From the NCBI GenBank assembly GCA_022766945.1, contig JALEOU010000005.1, forward strand, positions 1-39,640: a stretch of DNA of 39,640 nt, in the 5' to 3' direction. Made by a program: the position numbers and the translations under genes. This DNA comes from Fusicatenibacter sp. (GTDB taxonomy: Bacteria > Bacillota > Clostridia > Lachnospirales > Lachnospiraceae). The notes beneath the pieces were generated by a model that ran no database searches, was not told the origin of the DNA, and was given only the letters and a program-made list of their open reading frames with translations. Below are positions 25,559-33,375 of this stretch, piece after piece; position 1 is the stretch's first letter; every line of letters begins with the position of its first letter.

Positions 25559-26782
25559 TCAGAATTCGATCCCGTTTTTCCGGAGCAGTTCTCTGGCGGT
25601 ATCGATGGAATCCACACCTTCCTTATTCTTGACCGGTGCAAATTCCTTCTCCCTGTCCACTTCGTAAGCCAGACAGTTTTCCAGCATGTGTATCATATCC
25701 AGGATCAGTTTTTCAAACTTATAGCCATTTGGTTTTTCCGGGTGGTGTTCTGTTCCGTCGGGATCCACATAGGGAATCTTTTTCTCCACAACGTGAGTGG
25801 ACAGGCGTTTTTCCATGATTTCTTCCAGCTGATCGATGCGGAACAGATAATTTAGGATGACGCCGAAACAGTAGAGATATTCTCCCCGGTTATTTTGGGA
25901 ATAGGTCATCTCGGGAGTCATCTCATAATACTCAATGATGGAAGGTTTGCCATCTTCCAGGCAAAGAACGCCGACCCGCTCATTGGGATCTGCTTTTCGA
26001 ACCACTTTTGCACCGCTGACACAGCCTGCGGAAATGACAGCCCCTACAAAGCAGGGATCCGCGATCCGCTGCAGTACATTGTCGACGGAGAAACAATTCA
26101 GCCATTCCACACCCATCTCTTTTGCTTTCTTTAACAGACCGGCATTGGCAAAGGAAGTAAACCAGCCGCCGTTTCCGTTGGGTGAGAAAGCCAGCTGCTC
26201 TTTCGTTTCCATGAGAAGCTTTTTCTCATAATCCATACATGGCGCCATATCCTGGGTAAAGAAAAAGATATAATCGGGATTGTAGCCAAAATAATTGTGC
26301 TCTTTCAGAAATCCGACAGTTTCTTCGTGATTTTTGTCACTGGTCATGATAAAGAAGGGAATCCAGGTTCCGGATTCTTTCACCACATCCATGGTATTTT
26401 TAAGCAGCTGTTCAAAGAGATAGAGCTCTTTGGTTACCCCGATGTTAAAGCTTCCTTTTGGGCCGCCAAAACCAAGGCGTGTTCCCTGACCGCCGGCCAG
26501 AAGAAGTGCGCCCACTTTCCCGGCTTTGACCGCTTCCAGACCGATCCGGACATAAGTATCCCTGTTTGCTTCAATATCGGCAATGCTAAGCGCATCGATG
26601 GGAGAAATGATGCCTTTTCCATCCTGTGAGCTGTTCTCATCGAAACAGTCGAATACACTCCAGTCAAGGGTATCCAGCTGTCTCTCAAAATCGAGTTTCT
26701 GATGATCCTTCATCTGATCGTAAAAAGACAGCAGATGAGTCTGACCGTATTGTTCAAGTAACTGTTTTGTTTCCTGCTTCAT
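25559..26782 (-). CDS. UDPGP type 1 nucleotidyltransferase (UDP-sugar pyrophosphorylase)
   Basis: This 407-residue enzyme is of the eukaryotic-like UDP-GlcNAc/UDP-glucose pyrophosphorylase family, joining UTP to a sugar 1-phosphate. The nucleotide-binding loop LAGGQGTRLG (95-104) continues to GGPKG with K109. The uridine/sugar site motifs NGNGG and CFSVDNVL are present. Whether GlcNAc-1-P, Glc-1-P or another sugar is used cannot be read off. The next gene upstream on the same strand is an AraC regulator, 19 bases away, so the two may be co-transcribed. GGAGGGAAAGGG precedes ATG 26782. Confidence 0.88.
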   Translation of the reverse strand: MKQETKQLLEQYGQTHLLSFYDQMKDHQKLDFERQLDTLDWSVFDCFDENSSQDGKGIISPIDALSIADIEANRDTYVRIGLEAVKAGKVGALLLAGGQGTRLGFGGPKGSFNIGVTKELYLFEQLLKNTMDVVKESGTWIPFFIMTSDKNHEETVGFLKEHNYFGYNPDYIFFFTQDMAPCMDYEKKLLMETKEQLAFSPNGNGGWFTSFANAGLLKKAKEMGVEWLNCFSVDNVLQRIADPCFVGAVISAGCVSGAKVVRKADPNERVGVLCLEDGKPSIIEYYEMTPEMTYSQNNRGEYLYCFGVILNYLFRIDQLEEIMEKRLSTHVVEKKIPYVDPDGTEHHPEKPNGYKFEKLILDMIHMLENCLAYEVDREKEFAPVKNKEGVDSIDTARELLRKNGIEF

Positions 26783-26801
26783 ATTCCCTTTCCCTCCAAA
26801 A

Positions 26802-27755
26802 TCAAATTTTCGTGTTCGGTATGTTTTTTACTGCACCGTCAGACAGGCCGTTTTGCTTTCGGTATTCAGTTGGTGTACAGTGATAAGTCCGGTAGAACAG
26901 TTTGGAATAATAGCTTGAGTGGTTAAATCCGCAGCTCTGTGCGATCTGCACAATACTCCAGTCTTTTCCATCCAGCAGATTGCGGCTGACTTCCAGCCTG
27001 TAGTGGTTCAGAAATTCAATTGGTGAGAGATGCATGGACTGGCTGAAAATCTGGCAGCATTTGTTGCGGCATACATTCCCTGCCTGCGCAATGTCGGACA
27101 GGCCGATCTTTTCTGCGTAATGCTGGTAAATAAAAGAAACCATATTCTGCCGTATGGTAATGTCCGGATGATTTTCCTGACCGCAGATGTCGTTATGCGA
27201 GAGAGACAGACGGTACAGTTCTCCGCAGAGAAGACACATCAGCCCTGCAATCTGCAGCTCATAAGCCGGAAGATGCTCTTTTTTCAGGGAGAGAATGGCA
27301 TCGAGATCGCTGCGGATCGGGACAGTCGTCTCATCATCGGCATGGCAGTGCAAATATTCAAAAGCAGTATTTTGCAGCAGGGGATTCACAAATTCATTCC
27401 GGAGCGTCTGATGCATGGAAAGCAGTGAGGGATGCAGAATAATACAGGTGAAATCACAGTTTTCCCCCTGGTGGGAATAGCCATAGTGCATCTGCCTCGT
27501 ATTTACAAACAGGCAGTCTCCTTCTTTTAAAAGAATGGTTTTTCCGTTGATCCAGTAACACATGTTCCCGCTGTGAATCCGGATAAATTCAAGGTCTTCA
27601 TGCCAGTGACACCGGGAGCGCATATTGGTGTACATAGAAAGCCAGCCGCTGCGGATATAGATCGGAATGCCGACCGTGTCATAGGGAATGATTTCCGAAT
27701 TATCCTGCATCAGGCAGATACTGATTGTCTTCTCATTCGTCTTTGTATGTTCCAT
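26802..27755 (-). CDS. AraC-family transcriptional regulator
   Basis: The 317-residue regulator has an N-terminal cupin sensor (about 30-150, with HWHEDLEFIRIHSG and LKEGDCLFVNTRQMH) and a C-terminal AraC DNA-binding domain (about 210-305, with LSDIAQAGNVCRNKCCQIFSQ and VQIAQSCGFNHSSYYSKLF). The sensor probably binds a sugar. It is divergent from the O-acetyltransferase gene and upstream of the UDPGP gene, either of which could be its target. GAGAGGA precedes ATG 27755. Confidence 0.88.
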   Translation of the reverse strand: MEHTKTNEKTISICLMQDNSEIIPYDTVGIPIYIRSGWLSMYTNMRSRCHWHEDLEFIRIHSGNMCYWINGKTILLKEGDCLFVNTRQMHYGYSHQGENCDFTCIILHPSLLSMHQTLRNEFVNPLLQNTAFEYLHCHADDETTVPIRSDLDAILSLKKEHLPAYELQIAGLMCLLCGELYRLSLSHNDICGQENHPDITIRQNMVSFIYQHYAEKIGLSDIAQAGNVCRNKCCQIFSQSMHLSPIEFLNHYRLEVSRNLLDGKDWSIVQIAQSCGFNHSSYYSKLFYRTYHCTPTEYRKQNGLSDGAVKNIPNTKI

Positions 27756-27921
27756 CAGAAAATCCTCTCATCGGTGAATGGGCAGGCGCCTGTGCGGCGG
27801 CGTAAAAAGTGAAATCGTTATATCTTTTAGCGATAATTGTGATAGACTCTGCTGAAAATAACTATTATCATTATATCTGCAAATCCCCGGGAAGACAAGT
27901 GGAGAAAATGGGAGGATAGAA

Positions 27922-28530
27922 ATGACACAGAAAGAACGAAGAGATCTGGAATTAGCCTATAAAGCGGACGAAGAGATAATGGAGGAAATGAAGCAGACAC
28001 GCAGACTGGTACGTGAATTTAATACAGCAGACCCTTGTGATTTTGAAAAACAGACAGAGATTGCAGGAAGGCTCATTCCTCATGCTGACGGTCCGGTTGC
28101 GCTGGGACAGCCCTTTTACTGCGATTACGGAACCCATATCTATGTGGGAAAAAATTTTCTTGCCAACTATAACTGTACGATTCTGGATGTGGGAAAGGTA
28201 GAGATCGGGGATAATGTCCTGTTCGGACCGAGTGTATCGGTTTACACTGCCGGACATCCGATTCATCCGGAAACGAGAAATACCGGATACGAGTACGGGA
28301 TTCCGGTCAAAATCGGAAGCAATGTCTGGGTCGGTGGAAATACCGTTATCACACCGGGAGTGACCATCGGTGATAATGTCGTCATTGGTGCAGGAAGCGT
28401 TGTGACAAAAGATATCCCGTCCAACGTCGTGGCTGCCGGAAATCCCTGCCGGGTCATCCGCCGGGTAACAGAGGAAGACAGAAAATACTATTACAAAAAA
28501 AGAGAGTTCGATATCGACGTATTTCAATAA
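27922..28530 (+). CDS. Sugar O-acetyltransferase (maltose/galactoside type)
   Basis: This 202-residue cytosolic enzyme transfers acetyl from acetyl-CoA to a sugar hydroxyl. An N-terminal helical Mac domain (5-55) precedes a left-handed beta-helix of hexapeptide repeats (VGKNFLANYNCTILD through IGAGSVVTKDIPS). The active-site loop TAGHPIHP (109-116) has the catalytic His region, and NPCRVIR closes the fold. Its length is usual for LacA/Maa proteins. GGGAGGA precedes ATG 27922, and a strong terminator follows, so it is a single-gene unit. Confidence 0.9.
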   Translation: MTQKERRDLELAYKADEEIMEEMKQTRRLVREFNTADPCDFEKQTEIAGRLIPHADGPVALGQPFYCDYGTHIYVGKNFLANYNCTILDVGKVEIGDNVLFGPSVSVYTAGHPIHPETRNTGYEYGIPVKIGSNVWVGGNTVITPGVTIGDNVVIGAGSVVTKDIPSNVVAAGNPCRVIRRVTEEDRKYYYKKREFDIDVFQ

Positions 28531-28548
28531 GAAACGATCAGAAAGATG

Positions 28549-28574
28549 CCCCGCCTGGCACAACCCAGGCGGGG
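28549..28574. terminator. Terminator between acetyltransferase and GH120 genes
   Basis: CCCCGCCTGG and CCAGGCGGGG form a perfect 10-bp stem with a 6-base loop in the convergent gap and are followed by TATTTG. It probably serves the acetyltransferase gene and possibly both. Confidence 0.8.
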
Positions 28575-28608
28575 TATTTGACTGCAAACGAAAAATTTAT
28601 GTACACAT

Positions 28609-30603
28609 TCAGAAAAGCTCTTTCTGCAGAGCATCTGCACTTGCAAACGGTCCGGGGATCACATGGACACCGCGGTGTTCGCCGAAATAGTCGGAATCGA
28701 ACCGGATCGGCGTTCCATCGGGATTTTCAAATTCCTCTTCCGGCTCAAAAGCCTTGCCGAGAACGCCGGTGTGAATCATGCGGTCTGTAAAGCCATCCAG
28801 ATATTCATAAAGATTGGTATCCAGATAATAGCTTCCGTCTTTCTCCACGAGCTCTACTCTGACATCACTTTGATCTGCTGCGGCAACGAGTCCGTTCACT
28901 TCATTTTTGCATGCTTTTGCACCGCCCAGGTACACATTTCCTTCGGTCCATACCGGAAGGCGTCCTTCGTGAACGGGACCAAGTGCAGCCATATCTGCAG
29001 GCTTTGTAAAGTCAAATTGAGAAATCCATTCCTCATAAGTCGGGTATTCGTCAAACATCCAGGTACCGGCTGCCCGGTTTTCAGTATCAAATCCTTCATC
29101 GGAATCATGCAGGGTGATGATGTCCTCTGCCGGCCACTTTTGAACGAAAATGTTGTTATAGAACCGGTCATCTCCGTGCAGGATAGTCATAAAGCCCATA
29201 ACTTCCGTGCGATGAGGAATGTGATACGGCGTGTAGCGTGGACCGGTGCCTCCGCCGACGCAGGTAAGCGCGCCGCAGATCAGATTGTGAACCATGGCCA
29301 CACCCTGGGTTGCGAACCGCAGACTGGCATCGGAGAGCAGAATGTTGTTGTCAATCAAAGTGGGGCCGTGTCCGACCTCAACGAAAATATCCTGGGACAT
29401 CATACCGCCTTTAAGCTGTTTGGCGAATGCCGGGCGCTGATTGTCGTGAAGCAGGTTCTGGGTAAGACGTGTTCCCTGTGCTTCCCAGTCGCACCAGATT
29501 CCCATGGTGCAGTGATGGATATGGTTGCGGCGCATAATCACATCGATTGCAGCATGCATCTTGATGCCGGCGATCTCTGCGCCGCCAAGTTCCATCATGT
29601 TGTTGATATGATGGATATGGTTGTCCTCAATGATGGAAAAGACACCGCCCATCCGGCCGATGATACCGCCCTGCTCACAGTGATGAATATGGTTGCGACG
29701 GATGATGTGGCTGCCCACCTTTTCCTTCAGCCAGCCGTGATACTGACCGCGGCATACCGCATCGCGCTCCATCTGAGTCGGGCTCTTGACATGTTTGGTA
29801 GTGAAATAATGATTATTGTCGGGATCCAGATATTTGCCGAGGGAGATGCCGGCGCACTTGCTGTTGGAAATCTCGCAGTCCTCGATGATCCATCCCTTAC
29901 TCCAGTGCGGTCCGATCATACCGTCCTGGAATGCTGCAGGCGGTGCCCAGGTAGTGGCTGCCTTATTGATGGTAAAACCGCTGACGGTGATGTAGCTGAT
30001 GCCGGTCTCGGACGGAAAGAAGCATTCGCGGCGTACGTTGATTTCCACATTTTCTTCATTGGGATTTTTTCCCTGGAAGTTCGCGTAGAGGATCGTCTCA
30101 TCCGCATCCTTGTCCTGGGTTGTATACCATTTGCAGATGGAATCTTCCGGTGTCCAGCTGCATTCATACACTTCACCCCTGAGGCAGTCCTCTAGGGAAG
30201 CTGTCTCGTACAGCGCTTTGTCGTTCAGGTAAACACAGCCGGTGTGCTTGTCTGCTTTGGCAAAATACCAGTCACCATAGACAAAAGTAGTATACGGATT
30301 GTATTCGCCAAAGATACTGTTCGGAATGCGGCACATCCAGACATTTCCCTCATAGAATTTCCAGTCTTTCACCTGTTCTGCACCGGTGATCACAGCGCCG
30401 AGCGGTTCGGTGCTGCGGTAAGAGATCCGATGTTCTTTTGTTCCGGCATGAATGGGATTGACGTACTCGCGGTAGATGCCGGGTGCGACCAGAACCTCGT
30501 CACCTGGCTGAGCGATCTTTGCTGCGTCATTGATATGACGAAACGGCATGGCTGCAGAACCATTTCCGTCCCGTCCTGCATTTGCATTTACGTAGATTTG
30601 CAT
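28609..30603 (-). CDS. Second GH120-type beta-xylosidase, longer paralogue
   Basis: The protein has 664 residues and no signal peptide. It is clearly homologous to the enzyme at 5926-7773 and to XylC: GDEVLVAPGIYREYV at the start, then WAPPAAFQDGMIGPHWSKGW, EIAGIKMHAAIDV and DRFYNNIFVQKW. Predicted nucleophile D372 (WCDWEAQG) and acid/base E409 (IFVEVGHGP) are both kept. They are 37 residues apart instead of 23 because about 14 residues (around 391-404) are inserted between the two helix rungs, next to the active site. The length is slightly above the family norm. AAGGAGG precedes ATG 30603. It likely cleaves a related but not identical xyloside. Confidence 0.87.
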   Translation of the reverse strand: MQIYVNANAGRDGNGSAAMPFRHINDAAKIAQPGDEVLVAPGIYREYVNPIHAGTKEHRISYRSTEPLGAVITGAEQVKDWKFYEGNVWMCRIPNSIFGEYNPYTTFVYGDWYFAKADKHTGCVYLNDKALYETASLEDCLRGEVYECSWTPEDSICKWYTTQDKDADETILYANFQGKNPNEENVEINVRRECFFPSETGISYITVSGFTINKAATTWAPPAAFQDGMIGPHWSKGWIIEDCEISNSKCAGISLGKYLDPDNNHYFTTKHVKSPTQMERDAVCRGQYHGWLKEKVGSHIIRRNHIHHCEQGGIIGRMGGVFSIIEDNHIHHINNMMELGGAEIAGIKMHAAIDVIMRRNHIHHCTMGIWCDWEAQGTRLTQNLLHDNQRPAFAKQLKGGMMSQDIFVEVGHGPTLIDNNILLSDASLRFATQGVAMVHNLICGALTCVGGGTGPRYTPYHIPHRTEVMGFMTILHGDDRFYNNIFVQKWPAEDIITLHDSDEGFDTENRAAGTWMFDEYPTYEEWISQFDFTKPADMAALGPVHEGRLPVWTEGNVYLGGAKACKNEVNGLVAAADQSDVRVELVEKDGSYYLDTNLYEYLDGFTDRMIHTGVLGKAFEPEEEFENPDGTPIRFDSDYFGEHRGVHVIPGPFASADALQKELF

Positions 30604-30640
30604 AGTTGTCCTCCTTGTTGAAAAGTTGCCCTGTATCTCG

Positions 30641-30649
30641 AGTATATCA
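30641..30649 (-). promoter_or_regulatory. Extended -10 promoter element of the second GH120 gene
   Basis: TGATATACT on the minus strand is an extended -10 box 38 bases before the start. No good -35 box is seen. Confidence 0.35.
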
Positions 30650-30746
30650 CAGTTGCGGGGGAATGGGAACCACCCGGTTTCTTTTCATTCCTGATAAATT
30701 TCCTGTACAGCCTATCCGCCCCGTGGTAAGATAGGAGGAAAGAAAA

Positions 30747-30926
30747 ATGCCACAAGAACGACAGGAGGGATATCTGCTTGTTCCGGAGTATAAAGGTTCG
30801 AAAGCGATCGGGCAGATCTTTGGCATTTCCTATGTCTACAGTATTTTCTGGAAACTGGGACTGATCCGGGTTCCGGAAATGGTGGAGAAAAGGCTGGAAG
30901 GGAAAGGGGAAAGAGAAAATGGCTGA
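30747..30926 (+). CDS. Small protein of 59 residues, unknown function
   Basis: ATG 30747 is preceded by AGGAGG at 30733-30738. The product opens MPQERQEGYLLVPEY, then has a mildly hydrophobic stretch (IGQIFGISYVYSIFWKLGLI) and a basic tail. The stop overlaps the next gene by eight bases, so the two are translationally coupled. It lacks a signal peptide and any motif. It is real on the strength of its ribosome site, its coupling and its amphipathic composition; its function is unknown. Confidence 0.65.
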   Translation: MPQERQEGYLLVPEYKGSKAIGQIFGISYVYSIFWKLGLIRVPEMVEKRLEGKGERENG

Positions 30927-31152
30927 TTATCTGATCAAAGACACCACGCACGAACAGCGCCAGAGAATCGTGGAAGAGTCCCTCGGCAATATTTCCGGAA
31001 GCTGTGACGGCTGTATGGCAGGTCTGGCGGAAATGTATCAGGACTATATTGACGGGAAAAAGGAAATCCGGGAGATCAATATGGAATTCAATGCCAGATA
31101 CACGCATGCAGATCCGAGACCGGAAAAGGAAAACGGATGTGAATACGCATAA
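30919..31152 (+). CDS. Conserved small protein of 77 residues, unknown function
   Basis: This soluble, acidic product has a Cys pair (SCDGCMAG) and a helical middle with DYIDGKKEIREINMEFNARY. I recall similar short proteins in Lachnospiraceae but no function. Its start overlaps the end of the 59-residue gene, and AAAGGGGAAAG in that gene supplies the ribosome site. A mobile element begins five bases after its stop, so any downstream partner may have been separated. Confidence 0.7.
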   Translation: MADYLIKDTTHEQRQRIVEESLGNISGSCDGCMAGLAEMYQDYIDGKKEIREINMEFNARYTHADPRPEKENGCEYA

Positions 31153-31157
31153 ACATC

Positions 31158-31356
31158 GTTACTGTTCAGACGGCAACGGACGCTATGCAGAAAATAGATC
31201 TCGACGCAGACTCGCTTGCGCTCCTTCAAAACGCAGCGGTACTAAATTCGCCAGGCAAAAGCAGCCTGGCGAATTTAAGTGCCGGCGTTTTTCAAGGGTC
31301 TGCTTTCGAGATGCTATTTTTTGCACAGCTGTTTCGTGTATCCTCTGAACAGTAAC
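31158..31356 (+). mobile_element. MITE copy B with near-perfect 8-bp target duplication
   Basis: The 13-bp inverted ends GTTACTGTTCAGA and TCTGAACAGTAAC match perfectly. Flanks are TAAACATC (31150-31157) and GAAACATC (31357-31364), identical at seven of eight bases. A perfect internal hairpin, AAATTCGCCAGGC with GCCTGGCGAATTT, lies at 31244-31276. The interior matches copy A closely (CTCGACGCAGACTCGCTT, CTTCAAAACGCAGCGGTA). It has no transposase and no gene. Confidence 0.9.
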
Positions 31357-31411
31357 GAAACATCTGTCAGGTATATTGCGTGAAAAAGTGGTTTGTTTTC
31401 CGGAGCAGCTG

Positions 31412-31420
31412 TGTTATGAT
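31412..31420 (+). promoter_or_regulatory. Extended -10 element before the small membrane protein gene
   Basis: TGTTATGAT, an extended -10 box, lies 26 bases before ATG 31447, just past the MITE's right end. Confidence 0.35.
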
Positions 31421-31446
31421 AGGAAGAAAAGAGGAGGAAATACACA

Positions 31447-31677
31447 ATGAAAGAGCACGGAAAAAAGATGATTGCCCCTATTGTGATCGCGATACTTTTT
31501 ATTCTGTATTTTCTGGGACTTGCAGCCTTGTACCTCTGGATCGACGGGATTCCGGGATGGGTGAAAATCCTTCTTGTGGTGATTCCTCTGGCATTGGCGG
31601 GTGTTATGGCTGGTACCCTGTACAGCAGAATAAAAGAGATAAGGAGTGGGGAAGAAGATGATCTTAGTCAATACTGA
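31447..31677 (+). CDS. Small two-helix membrane protein (76 residues)
   Basis: Two hydrophobic segments (IAPIVIAILFILYFLGLAALYLW and VKILLVVIPLALAGVMAGTLY, each about 20 residues) are joined by a short WIDGIPGW loop, and a basic/acidic tail follows. GAGGAGG precedes the ATG. Its last 20 bases overlap the start of the YbjQ-family gene, so the two are co-expressed. Its role is unknown; an accessory to the YbjQ protein is a guess from position. Confidence 0.75.
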   Translation: MKEHGKKMIAPIVIAILFILYFLGLAALYLWIDGIPGWVKILLVVIPLALAGVMAGTLYSRIKEIRSGEEDDLSQY

Positions 31678-31969
31678 TTACATTAGCGGAAAAGAACTGG
31701 AAATGCTCGGACTGGTGAAGGGGAGCACGATTCAGTCCAAAAACCTGGGACGTGATATTACGCAGAGCTTTAAAACGCTGGTTGGCGGCGAGCTGAAGGC
31801 TTACACGGAGATGATGAATGAGGCCAGAGCGCTGGCAACGAAGCGGATGGTAGAAGAGGCAGAGGCTCTGGGAGCAGATGCGGTGGTCAATGTACGTTAT
31901 GCCTCTGCGGCAGTGATGCAGGGAGCTGCGGAAGTCATGGCATATGGAACAGCTGTGAAGTTTGTGTAA
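31658..31969 (+). CDS. YbjQ/UPF0145 family protein
   Basis: The 103-residue product spans the whole family: an N-terminal strand (MILVNTDYISGKE), then LVKGSTIQSKNLGRDITQ, helix LKAYTEMMNEARALATKRMVE and the hallmark AEALGADAVVNVRY near the end. Members form pentameric rings and are listed as possible heavy-metal-binding proteins, though no clear function is established. ATG 31658 has AAGGAG eleven bases upstream; the frame-matched GTG at 31646 overlaps that site and is unlikely. Confidence 0.88.
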   Translation: MILVNTDYISGKELEMLGLVKGSTIQSKNLGRDITQSFKTLVGGELKAYTEMMNEARALATKRMVEEAEALGADAVVNVRYASAAVMQGAAEVMAYGTAVKFV

Positions 31970-32049
31970 GAAGTGCGTGAATAAAGACGAATGAAGTAGT
32001 GAATAAATGGATAAAGAGAGAACCGGGAAAAGCCTGTTTCCTGGCGAAT

Positions 32050-32082
32050 GAAAGGGGTCTTGAATGTCAGGACTCCTTTTTT
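32050..32082 (+). terminator. Terminator after the YbjQ gene
   Basis: AAAGGgGTCtTGA pairs with TCAGGACTCCTTTT, followed by further T residues, 80 bases downstream of the stop. Confidence 0.75.
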
Positions 32083-32120
32083 CAGGCTTTAGATCAATTA
32101 TCAGCAGAGAGGAGATCCGC

Positions 32121-32149
32121 TTGAAAAATTAGTATACGAATGATAAGAT
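32121..32149 (+). promoter_or_regulatory. Promoter of the AAA/PD-(D/E)XK gene
   Basis: TTGAAA (32121-32126) and TAAGAT (32144-32149) are 17 bases apart, with the start codon about 50 bases downstream. Confidence 0.55.
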
Positions 32150-32159
32150 GATGATAGCA

Positions 32160-32183
32160 GGATCAAATACTTTGATTTGATCC
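32160..32183. promoter_or_regulatory. Perfect palindrome between promoter and start codon
   Basis: GGATCAAAT and ATTTGATCC are perfect 9-bp inverted repeats with a 6-base spacer, just past the expected transcription start. They could be an operator for a dimeric repressor or a 5' hairpin in the mRNA. Confidence 0.5.
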
Positions 32184-32198
32184 AAAGTGGAGGTCGAA

Positions 32199-33357
32199 AT
32201 GTCTGTAAGAAAGAAACTGCCGATCGGCATCGAAGATTTTGGTGAGTTTTCAAGCAATCACTTTTATTATGTGGATAAAACGGATTTTATCATAGAGCTG
32301 CTTCGGAACTGGAGTAAGGTAAATTTGATTACCCGTCCCAGGCGATTCGGCAAATCTTTGAATATGAGCATGCTGCGTTATTTCTTTGAGATCGGCGGCA
32401 ATCCGGCATTATTTAGCGGGCTGCGGGTGGCACAGGAAAAGAAACTGTGTGAGGAATACATGGGACAATTTCCGGTGATTTCCATTACTCTCAAAGGGGT
32501 AGAAGGGTCGGAACATGAGACTGCCTTCATGCGTTTGCGTGATGTAATTGGAACAGAAGCGGAACGCTTTTCTTTTCTTGCAGAAAGTGCACGGCTTACA
32601 GCAAACGAAAAAGAGAAATACCTCGCATTGACCGATTTGAAAAATGGAAATTACACGATGGATGAAGTAATGGTTACGGCAAGTCTTAGAACCTTATCAA
32701 TGCTATTGTCCAAACACTACGGAAAACAGACAATTCTTCTGATCGATGAATACGATGTTACCCTGGATAAAGCTTTCCAGTATGGTTATTATGATGAGAT
32801 GCTGCAGCTGATTCGAAGTCTTCTGGGAAATGTACTGAAAACAAACGAATATTTAAAATTTGCAGTACTTACCGGCTATCTGACACAGGGCGGACGCATC
32901 GAAAATCGAAGCATTCTGCAGTGCATTTCCGGAAGGAAACGCCTCTTTGATAGAAGAAATGCTGAATGACTATCTGTGGAAAGCCATCAGCATTCGTGAC
33001 ACTTCGGTACAGAAGAATCAAAAAGAGAATTTTTACCATGAGATGCTCCTGGGACTTTTGCAGTATGAGGATGGATGGCTGATCAAGTCAAATGCTGAGG
33101 CAGGAGAAGGATTTTGTGATATATTGCTGGAGACTCCGGAACGCACGGGAGTTGTGATTGAGGTGAAATATGCGGACAGGGGTGCCCTGGAAGAGGGATG
33201 CCGTAAGGCACTGGAACAGATTGAGAGAAAACAGTATGCGGTGCGTCTGGAAGAGGATGGGATGAAAAAGATCCTGCGGTATGGGATCGCATTTTATAAA
33301 AAGCACTGTAAAGTAGTGTTGGGTGAGGCTGGTATTTTGGATGAGATGTGCCAGTAA
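32199..33357 (+). pseudogene. AAA ATPase-like / PD-(D/E)XK nuclease-domain protein, internally deleted
   Basis: Intact relatives run to about 520-580 residues: an N-terminal ATPase-like domain and a C-terminal PD-(D/E)XK nuclease-like domain. Here the first part is present (LPIGIEDFGEF, then RPRRFGKSLNMSMLRYFF with a P-loop-like RRFGKS, LLIDEYDVTLD) up to FAVLTGYL near 32885. The C-terminal part is in another frame (FPEGNASLIEEMLNDYLW, then GFCDILLE and VVIEVKYA, the nuclease D..ExK core). The roughly 100-150 residues normally between them are missing. A deletion with a frame change is the best explanation. GGAGG precedes ATG 32199. The family is abundant in gut bacteria and its biological role is unclear. 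Confidence 0.8.
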
Positions 33358-33375
33358 AAACCGGGAGAAGAGGAC

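Noticed and set aside
28663-30195. 510-codon plus-strand open frame
   Set aside because: It lies antisense to the second GH120 gene, has no ribosome site and has a low-complexity His/Met/Asp composition. It is a shadow of that gene.
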